Of a stretch of DNA of 64,000 nucleotides, positions 45,833 to 56,403 are shown piece after piece. The translations under genes were made by a program, and so were the position numbers. The notes beneath the pieces are model-generated. The model made no database searches and was not told where the DNA came from. It saw nothing but the letters and a program-made list of their open reading frames with translations. The DNA comes from Aspidapion aeneum (lineage: Eukaryota; Arthropoda; Insecta; Coleoptera; Brentidae), in assembly GCA_963576565.1 (NCBI GenBank), contig OY755039.1:139313369-139377368 (forward strand), given 5' to 3'. Each line of letters begins with the position of its first letter. Positions within the stretch are counted from its first letter, which is position 1.

Positions 45833-46174
45833 AAAACTATGCCAATTTTGAAGTTATTCTATAGGTTTATACCTCAAAAGTCGTAACTATCGACTTGGTA
45901 CAGTGTAGGGAATTTAGCAGATAGGCAATCTGATGAATTATAGCTCATTTCAAGTTTTTTATTCAATTTAAAAAAAAAACAGAATAATGGATTTTTTTAA
46001 ATATTTCTGCATACCCCCCGTATAGTCATGTCATACAACAACTATCAAGCCAAGCTGTGACAGGTGCTTGGTCCAGTTTGCTATGACAACCAAGTTATGT
46101 TATTGTTACTCAAACGTCAAAGCTAGTCAAAGAGCGTCTCTGAAGTGACAGAACTGCCTTTTATTTTGAATAAA

Positions 46175-47356
46175 ATGGATTTTTCAATGGACTGTTCCGA
46201 AGATGAACTTCCGGAGTGCATTTTGCAGGCTGCTGAAGATGTGAATGGTGAGCTGCTACCTGCCAAATCGAGACAACGGTACGAAAAACAGTACAATCAT
46301 TTCGTGACATGGTGTAAGGAGAAAGGGGTGAGAATCTACAAAGAAGAAGTCTTCTTGGCATACTTCCTAGACCTGAGCAAGGTCTTGAAATCGAATACCT
46401 TATGGTCACGCTATTCCATGGTGAAAAGCTTGGTTAAAATTAAGCAAAATCTGGACATAAGCAGATTCCACAAGCTAACATCGTTTCTTAAACAAAAAAA
46501 TGTTGGTTTTCGAGTACAGAAGGCGCAAGTTTTTACCAAAGATGATATATCGCGGTTTATGTTAGCTCCTGATGAGATTTATTTGATGATTAAAGTGAGT
46601 ACCATTTTTGCTTTGGCTGGTGCTCTCCGCAGGGCGGAGCTTTTAAATATCACTCTGGATGCCATACAGGATAAAGGAAATCTGATCGTTGTTAAGATCT
46701 CCGACACTAAAAATCATTCCTCAAGATCCTTCGTTTTATCCGAAGAAATAAATAATGGATCTTTTTTGATGCTGTATAGAAAGTACGCAAATTTGAGACC
46801 TCCTACTACTCCGCACCGCCGGTTTTTCATTTATTATAAAAAAGGAAAATGTTCCAATCAGTGTGTAGGAGTGAACACTTTTGGAAAGATGCCATCAGAG
46901 ATCGCTGCATATTTGCGCGTACCTAACCCAGAACGTTATACCGGCCATAGCTTCAGACGTTCTTCAGCAACATTCCTAGCAGATTCAGGTGAGGGCATAA
47001 CAAACATAAAACGCCTTGGTGGGTGGAAGTCCACTGCTGTCGCTGAGGGGTATTTGGAAGATTCCGAGAAACAGAAAGAGAACATCTCGAGTAAGATTAT
47101 TTCATCTACCTATGACCTGCAATCGTTGCCAGCACCGTCATCGTCAACTGTAAGTGACCTGCAACTGCTGCCGTCAACGTCCACTGGAAGAGTCCTGCAG
47201 ACCCAGACGCCATCTTTGCGCACTTTCGATTCTACAAGCGGCCACCAGATGCGAGAATTACCACCATCGAACTCCACTACATCGGCAATTCTAAATAATC
47301 TTCAAACTGCAACAAATTGTGTTTTCAATATCACTATTACCAATAATAATAATTAG
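46175..47356 (+). CDS. Crypton-type tyrosine recombinase, intact single-exon frame (393 aa)
   Basis: The predicted enzyme is a tyrosine recombinase of the Crypton class of DNA transposons, related to the domain found in KCTD1/QRICH1/ZMYM proteins. I chose the ATG at 46175 (aaaatgg, good eukaryotic context); the frame is open 30 nt upstream but without an ATG. Residues about 29-115 form a core-binding domain (SRQRYEKQYNHFVTWC). The catalytic domain shows the first Arg in GALRRAEL (R152), a Lys in SDTKNHS (about K179), the HxxR box in YTGHSFRRSSATFLA (H258, R261), LGGW (W284) and the nucleophile Tyr in EGYLEDS (Y293). A Ser/Thr/Gln-rich tail of about 80 residues ends in NNNN. AATAAA lies at 47374. 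No stop or frameshift interrupts it, and it is visibly richer in G+C than its surroundings. It could be an active element or a recent insertion. Confidence 0.9.
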   Translation: MDFSMDCSEDELPECILQAAEDVNGELLPAKSRQRYEKQYNHFVTWCKEKGVRIYKEEVFLAYFLDLSKVLKSNTLWSRYSMVKSLVKIKQNLDISRFHKLTSFLKQKNVGFRVQKAQVFTKDDISRFMLAPDEIYLMIKVSTIFALAGALRRAELLNITLDAIQDKGNLIVVKISDTKNHSSRSFVLSEEINNGSFLMLYRKYANLRPPTTPHRRFFIYYKKGKCSNQCVGVNTFGKMPSEIAAYLRVPNPERYTGHSFRRSSATFLADSGEGITNIKRLGGWKSTAVAEGYLEDSEKQKENISSKIISSTYDLQSLPAPSSSTVSDLQLLPSTSTGRVLQTQTPSLRTFDSTSGHQMRELPPSNSTTSAILNNLQTATNCVFNITITNNNN

Positions 47357-47373
47357 TATTTTATTTATGTTCA

Positions 47374-47379
47374 AATAAA
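47374..47379 (+). promoter_or_regulatory. Polyadenylation signal AATAAA of the Crypton gene
   Basis: An AATAAA hexamer lies 18 bp after the recombinase stop codon. Confidence 0.5.
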
Positions 47380-47439
47380 ATATTTTTTCAAAAGTAAATT
47401 TGTGGTATTGTAACATCGGTCGAAGAAAAAATAATGTTC

Positions 47440-47572
47440 CTAACTCATGCGGAAAGTGTCTTTCCCACCCTCGACTGCTTGCCCGAACTCCGCTCCGCGT
47501 CGTTCGGGTCAACTGCAGTCGCGTGCGGGAAAGTATCACTTTCCACACTTGTTAGGAAAATAACTATTCCTG
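47440..47572 (+). repeat. Crypton right flank with inverted-repeat end
   Basis: The segment contains gcggaaagtgtctttcccac, a GC-rich stretch with gcgtcgttcggg, the terminal gcgtgcgggaaagt (47521-47534) and cacttgttaggaaaataact. A shortened relative lies at 13120-13225, showing this end is dispersed. Confidence 0.6.
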
Positions 47573-47870
47573 GGACGTCCGGTGTTACTAGGGAATTTAA
47601 AAATGATTTTGATTTTTTTTTTCGAATATTATATCCTACAGACTAGCACCCGTATATTTGAGGAATATAATACCATACATATTTAATAAATACCATTACA
47701 TGAATAAATAATTTTATACCTACCTAACATAGTTTAAATAATATAATTAATAATATTGATATAAAATACTTCACTAAGACATAAAATAAGCAACGTATTA
47801 TTTATTAAAAATTGTATATAATATAAAAATCAACAAAATATGGCACACAACTAACAAAAATCTATACATA

Positions 47871-48170
47871 TACAGAGTGTTCATAAATATTATATTCAAA
47901 CACAAAGCGATGACTATTTTGCTTATTTTAAGACCAAAAGCTTCATTACCGATCTACAGAATACTTTCTTTTTAAGGCTTACTGTTTTTGAGATATTTAA
48001 AACTATTTTAAACATCTAGTAAAATAAAAAAAAATGTTTTTTAATTCTAGCTCATAGACTTTTCATAACTGTATAGTCGACCTATGTTTACATGAACTTT
48101 TTTTTAGTCACAAATTAAGTTGACACATCACTTATCTTCGTTTGTGCATTATATTTAGGAACACCCTATA
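47871..48170. mobile_element. 300-bp TA-type MITE
   Basis: The left end tacagagtgttcataaatat and right end atatttaggaacaccctata are inverted, with TA at each border. The right TA (48169-48170) is shared with the next element. Confidence 0.65.
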
Positions 48171-48440
48171 CAGGGTGTTCCAGAGTTGTATTGCCAAAAG
48201 CACAGGGTAGATTCCTCTCATGAAAATATGAAGAAAAGTTCACATGAACATGTGTACTAAAATCCCTCGTGTGAAAATACAGGGTGTTAAAGTTTTATAA
48301 AAGAAAATATATATTTTTTTAATATCTGCTAAACTATATTTCTCTAAACTTTGTTAAAGGCATTCTACATATCAATGGGCATTTTCCCATGGGCATCAAC
48401 TTTTTACCCAACTACAGCACCGCGAAAGGAATCGGTAATG

Positions 48441-49760
48441 TTTTTAGATTGTTGTATGTGTGTAAATATGTATCAAACAAGTTTCGTGGCTAATTGGGCA
48501 AAAAGGAGTTTTTGTTTCCCTCATACTTTTCCGTGGGTAGCCTGAAAGCTTAACCTCACGGGGGTCCAAGATCTAATGGACACCTAATAAGTGTTGACAG
48601 TTAACTGTTTCGTCCTTAAGGTTAAGCTTTCAGGCTACCCACGGAAAAATATGAGGGAAACAAAAACTCCTTTTTGCCCGATTAGCCACGAAACTTGTTT
48701 GATTTTTAAATTCACGGGTACGAAATTCCACGTTTTAGTATTATTTGGCTTAACAATTCCGGTTATTGACGCTCACTGTCTTGATGACGGGTAAAAATGC
48801 AATATACGTTGATCCGGCCTGAAAGACAAAGAGTTGTCGTAGGTCACGGACTATAGTTGTTTTCTTTTATTTGCATTTGATCTTTTTATTGATCGATATT
48901 GTATAGCAGTGTTTTGCCTGCTTTTGTTTTTTGTTTCTCTCGTATCTCGGTAGATGGCGCTTCTTGCGATAGTTTTCTCACTATTTACATTTGATTAGAG
49001 ACAAAACCGTCTAATTAGCTTCGTAAGATTTGTCACATTGACCAGCAGTGTTCTGAAGAGTCCCATAAGGACGAAACAGTTAACTGTCAACACTTATTAG
49101 GTGTCCATTAGATCTTGGACCCCCGTGAGGTTAAGCTTTCAGGCTACCCAAGGAAAAATATGAGGGAAACAAAAACTCCTTTTTGCCCGATTGAAACGTG
49201 TTTGATTTTTAAATTGACGGGTACGAAATACCACGTTTGTTAGTATAATTTGGCTTAAAAATTCTGTTGATTGACGCTCACTGTCTTGATGACGGGTAAA
49301 AATGCAATATGCGTTGATCCGGCCTGAAAGACAAAGAGCTGTCTTAGGTCACGGACTATAGTTGTTTTCTTTTATTTGCATTCGATCTTTTCATTGATCG
49401 ATATTGTATAGCAGTGTTTTGCATGCTTTTGTTTTTTGTTTCTCTCGTATCTCGATAGATGGCGCTTCTTGCGATAGTTTTCTCACTATTTACATTTGAT
49501 TAGAGACAAAACCGTCTAATTAACTTCGCAAGATTTGTCACATTGACCAGCAGTGTTCTGAGGAGTCCCATAAGGACGAAACAGTTAACTGTCAACAGTT
49601 ATTAGGTGTCCATTAGATCTTGGACCCCCGTGAGGTTAAGCTTTCAGGCTACCCACGGAAAAATATGAGGGAAACAAAAACTCCTTTTTGCCCGATTAGC
49701 CACGAAACTTGTTTGAATTTTAAATTCACGGGTACGAAATTCCACGTTTGTTAGTAAATA
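48441..49760 (+). repeat. ~500-bp tandem repeat, ~2.5 direct units plus one inverted part-unit
   Basis: The word ggttaagctttcaggctacc begins at about 48619, 49130 and 49624, giving periods near 511 and 494. Units share tgatgacgggtaaaaatgca, gttgatccggcctgaaagac and tagatggcgcttcttgcgat. At 48441-48618 the same sequence runs inverted (tcacgggggtccaagatcta), so the array starts with a head-to-head hairpin. A solo fragment is at 21995-22245. Confidence 0.85.
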
Positions 49761-50013
49761 TGTATGTTTGTGTCACGCTAGACGCTAAACGGCTGAACCG
49801 ATTTTGAATAAGAATTAAACCTAAAAGTTGGAAATAAAAATTTAAAAAAAAACACCTGCTAAATTTACTTGTAACTACTAGTCGCAGTTGGGTACAAAAT
49901 TACCCAATAACCTGATTCATGAAAATACAAAACTGAATAATTTCCTAAGGGCGCTTTAGGCATCAAAACTAAAAGTTGAAGCATGTCGTACATTATAATA
50001 GGTATACCTATCA

Positions 50014-50220
50014 ATTTTGTCATGGGCGCACCCAGGGGGGGGGCTCGGGGCCCGGGCCTCCCCTAAGCCTTAGATTTTTTTACATATTTTCCGCATATTT
50101 CATAAAAAAAACCACAAAAAATACCTTAAAATTCGACATCATGAGGCTTCGGCCCCCCCCCCCCCCCAAGAGGCCTCGCCCCCCCCCAAGTCATATTCCT
50201 GGGTGCGCCACTGATTTTGT
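50014..50220. mobile_element. 193-bp MITE with 7-bp target duplication
   Basis: The element 50021-50213 has ends catgggcgcacccagg and cctgggtgcgccactg (14 of 16 matching when inverted). It is flanked by attttgt at 50014-50020 and 50214-50220. Long G and C runs lie just inside both ends. It sits between two inverted arms of its host. Confidence 0.85.
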
Positions 50221-50590
50221 ACTCAACTGCGACTAGTACTTACAAGTAAATTTAGCAGTTTGGTGTTTTTTAGAAAATAAACAACAATTTTAAAAATAAT
50301 TTTTACTTTACAAAAAAGCAATGACGTAGCATTTTGTTAATAAAAAAATGGAGTCCATGTCCCGTGCGGACGGCACTGGTATAAATTAAAAATAGTTGAT
50401 GTCCATGAAAAAATTCCCGTTATTAGGTAGAATACCTCTACCAAATTTAAGATAAAGGTTTAGCAGATATTAAAAAAAAAGTTGTAAACACCCTGTATTT
50501 TTAAAACGAGGCATTTTAAGCCACATGTTCATATAAACTTTTATTCATATTTTCATGAGCTTTTGGCAATACAACTCTGAAACACCCATA

Positions 50591-51095
50591 TTATAAACAC
50601 TGATTGTAATCTACAAAAAGTTAAAAATTATCTTTTTTTTCTACTGATGTTCCCATTTGTATTTGTACCAAAAACTATTTGTAAAAATGTCTATCAAAAT
50701 TAGACCCTGTTGATGTATCCTATTTAAAAATCTACGATATGAAATCCAGAAACTACTTATAAAAAATATTCTATTCCATTTTTTAATTGTTTCAACTAAT
50801 TAATCTTTCACACACATGTGGTCCTAAAAAGATTTATGTTCTTGCAGTTCTAATGTTTTACTACTGTTTTCGGAACCAAAATATTAATATTTATTATGTT
50901 TATTTTAAGTGGTTTCACACATATGTTAATATTCTTTTATTTTCTTCGCACTTCAATAACTTTTCTTGTCATAAAAAGAATTCTTGTAATAAGTTTTCTT
51001 TGATCTTGATGATGTAGTTTTAATACCATTTCAATATACACGTAATAGATATTTTATATCGTCACCCTAATTCTGAAACGTCGTAACCCACACAA
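50591..51095. other. Unrecognised AT-rich stretch
   Basis: No gene motif or repeat family is visible. Confidence 0.4.
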
Positions 51096-51795
51096 CACTC
51101 TGCCAATATATGTGCCCCTAAGCTCACACTAGGTACTATATTTATAGTGTACGTGTGAGCTAATATAAATAAAAACTGAAATATATTTTATTCAACTTCA
51201 GACTAAATTACCTTTTGTTTGATACCACACAACCACCTTTTGACTTAAACTCAAATTTTTGAAATCTATCCCCACCCTTAAAAAAAAATAAAAACTAAAA
51301 TGTATTTTGTTAAACTCCGGACTCAATTACCTTTCGTTTGATATCACACACGCCATATTTTCACTTAAACTCTAATTTTTGAAATATACCCCCACCCTTT
51401 TTTTTAAAATAAATTAAAATGTATTTTGTTTAACTCCAGACTCAATTACCTTTCGTTTGATATCACACACGCCATATTTTCACATAAACTCTAATTTTTA
51501 AAATCTACCCCCACCCTTTTACTTGGTTTGTGTTCGGTGGATTTTGTTCATTTTTAAATGGGACCATCTCGACCCAAGACCCAGCCTAGATACCAAATTT
51601 CATTAAAATCGGTCAAGCGGTTTTTGACTTATGCGCGTTGGTCGTTACAGACAGACATACAGACAGACAGACAGACAGACAGAGAGACAGACAGACAGAC
51701 ATACGGCGCAACAAAAAAGTTTCAAAATCATCCGAAACGCAAAAAATTAGGATCACCATAGCTCACACTACTATAGTATAGTATATGTGTGAGCT
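51096..51795 (-). mobile_element. GTCT-core hairpin-ended element E5, internally deleted
   Basis: A reversed copy: the tail ctctgccaatatatgtgccc, right hairpin 51121-51161, three modules, the ttatgcgcgttggtcgttac core, (CAGA)n at 51650-51702 and left hairpin ending at 51795. About 45 bp between the microsatellite and left hairpin are missing relative to E1-E4. Confidence 0.8.
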
Positions 51796-51866
51796 AAAAA
51801 TGAAAATTCATATGTTTGCGTCAAAGGTTAGTAATGATGCATAGCTAGTTCAAATCAATATTTTTG

Positions 51867-51953
51867 AGACAACTTTTTACAACTTTTTTTCGTTGGCCTA
51901 TGCTATTTGTTATGGTAAACAGCTGAAAACTGTCAAAAAGTTATCTCAAATAT
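51867..51953. repeat. Short inverted repeat
   Basis: ttgagacaactttttaca (51867-51884) pairs with tgtcaaaaagttatctcaa (51935-51953), and acagctgaaaactgt lies within. Confidence 0.5.
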
Positions 51954-51973
51954 TATGATATGAAGTATATATG

Positions 51974-52560
51974 ACGACCCTGAAAAAATCAGCTGTTCTC
52001 CCGGGGCTGAATTTTACATTGGGTCTTATGGGAGGTCAGAGGTTTTTTTATGATATTTTCAAACTGGCACTACAGATTTCCGCAAAATTGCAGTGAAATA
52101 TTCTCAGACACCATCCCGATATTCCACCAAAGGTTTGTAAGGAAGCAACATGATTAAAAGGTTAAAATCTTCAAGATTTAGCATTCCTTATTTTGAATTC
52201 AAATTACCCGCCATGTACCACATGCCAACTGTTATATTTGACATGTATTTGAATTTGTCATATGTGATTGTCACATTCGCTTCTGCTTTAAACTTAATTT
52301 TTGTGTGAGCTAATGAAGCGGCTATGAAAAATTAGGGCTTACTATACATTTTAAAAAAATTGTTCTGCCAGAATAAAGTAAAAACAATCTCAAAAACGGC
52401 TTTATTGAAAATAAAATCAAATATCCATGAACCGTCATTCCAACTTCAATATTTGAAAGACAATCAGCTGTGTCGTAACGTGACCATCAAAAAAAAATTC
52501 AGCCCCCGATGTGACGTCAACAAAGTGGAGGATCGTGGCCCGTCCATTTTGATAGCCCTG
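51974..52560. mobile_element. 587-bp family, copy 2 (left end truncated)
   Basis: The copy lacks about the first 27 bp and starts at acgaccctgaaaaaatcagc. It ends gtccattttgatagccctg at 52560. It keeps the agacaatcagctgtgtcgta segment that is deleted in copy 1. Confidence 0.85.
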
Positions 52561-52631
52561 GTTGACAATCCAAATATGTCAACATACAGGGACTCTACCT
52601 ATAGCTTATTGCAGGTTTGTCAAAAATAGAT

Positions 52632-53254
52632 ATTTTGGCAAGGCCAACACAAAAATAGAGGCCACGACCCTGAAAAAATCAGCTGTTCTCCCGGGGCTGA
52701 ATTTTACATTGGGTCTTATGGGAGGTCAGACGTTTTTTTATGATATTTTCAAAATGGCACTACAGATTTCCGCAAAATTTCAGTGAAATATTCACAGACA
52801 CCATCCCGATATTCCACCAATGGTTTGTAAGGAAGCAACATGATTAAAAGGTTAAAATCTTCAAGATTTAGCTTTCCTTATTTTGAATTCAAATTACCCG
52901 CCATGTACCACATGCCAACTGTTATATTTGACATGTATTTGACTTTTTCATATGTGATTGTCACATTCGCTTCTGCTTTAAACTTAATTTTTGTGTGAGC
53001 TTATGAAGCGGCTATGAAAAATTAGGGCTTACTATACATTTAAAAAAAATTGTTCTGCCAGAATAAAGTAAAAACATTCTCAAAAACGGCTTTATAAAAA
53101 AAAATCAAATACCCATGAACCGTCATTCCAACTTCAATATTTTAAAGACAATCAGCTGTGTCGTAACGTGACCATCAAAAAAAAATCAGCCCCGGATGTG
53201 ACGTCAACAAAGTGGAGGATCGTGGCCCGTCCATTTTGATAGCCCTGATTTTGG
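52632..53254. mobile_element. 587-bp family, copy 3, full length with 7-bp target duplication
   Basis: The element 52639-53247 has both ends intact (caaggccaacacaaaaatag, gatagccctg) and perfect attttgg flanks at 52632-52638 and 53248-53254. At 609 bp it is slightly longer than copy 1, which has a small internal deletion. Confidence 0.88.
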
Positions 53255-53284
53255 ATGCATTCATTGTTTTCCAAAATCCGCTTT

Positions 53285-53460
53285 TTTAAATTACGTACCG
53301 CTTAAGGGTGGGACCATCGAATAAATATATTTCTTCGATGCCCGTGCGCTAAACCATCGAAGAAATTATTTCTTCGATGGCTAAATTCAATGTTTCTTTA
53401 ATGTGTTTTTTTCTTGAAAATGCGTTACGAAAGGCATGGGGAGGGGCAAAATCCTGAATA
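53285..53460. mobile_element. Fragment of the aaattacgtaac MITE with a nested palindrome
   Basis: The aaattacgtaccg start and ttcttgaaaatgcgttacga segment match the MITE at 37798-37972. Between them, gggaccatcgaataaatata and later accatcgaagaaattatttc form an imperfect inverted repeat absent from the other copy. Confidence 0.55.
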
Positions 53461-53689
53461 CTTCACAAAAACATTATTCGAATAAAGCTATGAAAAACTG
53501 CCAAAGGCATCGAGACACGAGTGCTAATAGTCCCACAGTCTGAGTCCCACATGAATAAGTTTGTCACTAACAAAAATGTCACTATATATCTCTACAAGGT
53601 TTTTCTTCTAATGGACTTTTCAATAACGCCAGATCCTCAGGAAGCATTTAGGATAATATTTTTTTCTAGAATCTGCGTTTTATGGAAAT

Positions 53690-54345
53690 ACGTCGCTACA
53701 TATAAGTCGCTTTAATTTTATAAGCCCTTTTCCATATTTCACACAAGCATATAGTTGCATGAAACCTATAAAATATTGCAAAAAGCATTGAGAAATGAGG
53801 GATAATAGTCCCAGAGCCCATAAAAATGCAACTGGATAGGGTGAGATTTAGTCCTAGATTTTTCCAAGGTGTTGATAGCCCACATAGCTAAGTTTGTCAC
53901 TAACAAAAACGTCACTATTTCCCTACCAAGTTTTTTTCTAATGTGCTCCGCAGTGACGCAAGATCTTCTAGAAGCATCTAGGATAAAAATGGTTTGACAA
54001 GTGGTTTGAACCAAAGAAGCTACGGCTGTTGCAAAAACCAACAGCGTATTTTTTTGAATGGTGAATTGACCACCGATAATGGTGAACGTACTGTAGATAT
54101 ACATTCCTGTTTGTTCTCCAACCAAGAGAATGTTATCAAGTTGTAGATTTTTGGTCCCGTCATATTTACGTTGACGCATTTGCCACATTCCTATAATAGC
54201 AGCCAGTACTGTCAAACCATAAAGAGTTATTTCACAAATGTTCACTTCAATAACTGTCAGTCCCACGAACGAGATATCAGCACGAAAAATAAAATAATAC
54301 CTTTAATTGTCAAAACTAAAAACAAAATCCCCACAAATAGACCTT
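53690..54345 (-). pseudogene. Otopetrin exon pseudo-copy P4
   Basis: The readable part is GLTVIEVNICEITLYGLTVL, then QMRQRKYDGTKNLQLDNILL, TFTIIGGQFTIQKNT, QTTCQTIFILDASRRSCVTA and HPIQLHFYGLWDY. The GLWAW motif is altered and the frame shifts after it, so the last transmembrane segment is lost. Upstream it lacks the 7 nt of codons in the SRSEFVGL region, shifting frame relative to the preceding helix. Confidence 0.85.
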
Positions 54346-54559
54346 TATGACGCAACTGAATACAGAGTGATATTCAGCCCTAGATTTTTCCAAGGTGTTA
54401 CTAGCCCACATTGCTAAGTTTGTCACTAACACACACGTCACTATTTCTCTGCCAGGTTTTTCTTCTTATGGCCTCTGCAATAACGGAAAATCCTCAGGAT
54501 GCATTAAGGATATTTTCTTTTTCTAGAATCTGATTTTTTGAGAAATTAGTCGCTACATC

Positions 54560-55203
54560 TGAGTAGGTTAAATTTTATAAACCCTTTTCCATACTTTACA
54601 CAAGCACACAGTAATATGATAAGAAATTGCCAAAGGCATCGATACATCAGTGGTGGTAATGCAACCCCACAGTCCATAAAAATGCAACTGAATGGGATGA
54701 GATTTATTACACCTTGATTTTCCCAAGGTGTTAGTATCCCACAAGACTAAGGTTGTCACTAACAAAAACGTCACTATTTCCCTATCAGGTTTTCTTCTAA
54801 TGTGCTCCGCAGTGACGCAAGATCTTCTAGAAGCATCTAGAATAAAAATGGTTTGACAAGTGGTTTGAACCAAAGAAGCTACGGCCGTTGCAAGTACCAG
54901 TAACGTATTTTTTTGAATGGTGAATTGACCACCGATAATGGTGAACGTACTTTAGATATACATTCCTGTTTGTGCTCCAACTAAGAGAATGTTATCAAGT
55001 TGTAAATTTTTGGTCCCGTCATATTTAAGTTGACGCATTTGCCTCATTCCTATAATAGCACCCAGTGTTGCAAAACCATAAAGAGTTATTTCACAAATGT
55101 TCACTTCAATAACTGTCAGTCCCACGAACGAGATAGCACGAAAAATAAAATAAGACCTTTAATTGTCAAAACTAAAAACAAAATCCCCACAAATAGACCT
55201 TTA
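54560..55203 (-). pseudogene. Otopetrin exon pseudo-copy P3
   Basis: Readable segments are VQTTCQTIFILDASRRSCVT, EIVTFLLVTTLVLWDTNTLG, HPIQLHFYGLWGCITTTDVS and a C-terminus YKI. Compared with the intact exon it has a stop in the STFTIIGG helix (TAC to TAA near 54955), GLWGC for GLWAW, and loss of FYRFHS. The shared 7-nt deletion is present near 55120. Confidence 0.85.
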
Positions 55204-55743
55204 TGACGCAACTGAATATAGAGTGATATTCAGCCCTAGATTTTTCCAAGGTGTTACTAGCCCAAATTGCTAAGTTTGTCACTAACAAACACGTCACTAT
55301 TTCTCTGCCAGGTTTTTCTTCTCATGGCCTCTGCAATAACGGAAAATCCTCAGGATGCATTATGGAGTTTTTTTATTCTAGAATCTGATTTTTTGAGAAA
55401 TTGGTCGCTACATCTGAGTAGGTTGAATTTTATAAACCCTTTTCCATACTTTACACAAGCACACAGTAATATGATAAGAAATTGCCAAAGGCATCGATAC
55501 ATCAGTGGTGGTAATGCAACCCCACAGTCCATAAAAATGCAACTGAATGGGATGAGATTTATTAGACCTTGATTTTCCCAAGGTGTTAGTCTCCCACATA
55601 GCTAAGTTTGTCACTAACAGAAACGTCACTATATATCTCTACAAGATTTTTCTTCTAATGAATTTTTCAATAACGCCAGATCCTCAGGAAGCATTCAGGA
55701 TAGTAATTTTTTTCTAGAATCTGCGTTTTTGGGAAATACGTCG

Positions 55744-56403
55744 CTACATATAAGTCGGTTTAATTTTATAAGCCCTTTTCCATACTTCACACAAGCATAC
55801 AGTGGAATGAAACCTATAAAATATTGCGAGAGACATCGAGACATGGGTGATAATAGTCCAAGCCCATAATCCATAAAAATTCAACTGAATAGGGTGAGAT
55901 TCAGCCCTAGATTTTTCCAAGGTGTTGATAGCCCACATGGCTAAGTTTGTCACTAACAAAAACGTCACTATTTCCCTACCAGGTTTTCTTCTAATGTGCT
56001 CCGCAGTGACGCAAGATCTTCTAGAAGCATCTAGGATAAAAATGGTTTGACAAGTGGTTTGAACCAAAGAAGCTACGGCTGTTGCAAGAAACAGTAACGT
56101 ATTTTTTTGAATGGTGAATTGACCACCGATAATGGTGAACGTACTGTAGATATACATTCCTGTTTGTGCTCCAACCAGGAGAACGTTATCAAGTTGTAGA
56201 TTTTTGGTCCCGTCATATTTAAGTTGACGCATTTGCACATTCCTATAATAGCAGCCAGTGTTGTCAAACCATAAAGAGTTATTTCACAAATGTTCACTTC
56301 AATAACTGTCAGTCCCACGAACGAGATATCAGCACGAAAAATAAAATAAGACCTTTAATTGTCAAAACTAAAAACAAAATCCCCACAAATAGACCTTTAT
56401 GGC
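55744..56403 (-). pseudogene. Otopetrin exon pseudo-copy P2
   Basis: The C-terminal part is well preserved: QLNFYGLWAWTIITHVSMSL, AIFYRFHSTVCLCEVWKRAY and KIKPTYM, then the stop. A small deletion at the GMWQMR codons (reads GMCKC) shifts frame, and the common 7-nt deletion lies near 56310. It is the least damaged pseudo-copy at the 3' end. Confidence 0.87.

Larger units (their letters stand above)
44929..47593. mobile_element. CCCTAG-ended element, copy 2, enclosing the Crypton
   Basis: The left end is ccctagtaacacaggtacgt (44929-44948) and the right end acgtccggtgttactaggg (47575-47593), inverted with one or two mismatches. The segment 44940-45740 is filled with acgttttaaaaacgt-type palindromic words, as in copy 1 at 19666-20625. 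After 45740 the character changes to actttcccgcac words and then to the recombinase gene. No convincing target duplication was found. Confidence 0.65.
48169..50590. mobile_element. 2.4-kb TA-type element with ~250-bp TIRs and a satellite-like interior
   Basis: The left arm (tacagggtgttccagagttg, tattgccaaaagc, tttaatatctgctaaac, ctacatatcaatgggcattt) is inverted at 50340-50590 (agttgatgtccatgaaaaaa, tttagcagatattaaaa, gcttttggcaatacaactct, gaaacacccata). The interior holds the ~500-bp tandem repeats and, nested further, an inverted pair (49858-49899 and 50214-50258, actagtcgcagttg) around the 193-bp MITE. No transposase is recognised. Confidence 0.65.

Noticed and set aside
46145..46174. GTG at 46145 as recombinase start
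   Set aside because: Eukaryotic initiation at GTG is rare, and an ATG in good context lies 30 nt downstream, before any conserved residue.
46161..46409. Minus-strand frame overlapping the Crypton gene
   Set aside because: It is a shadow of the recombinase frame with no motif.
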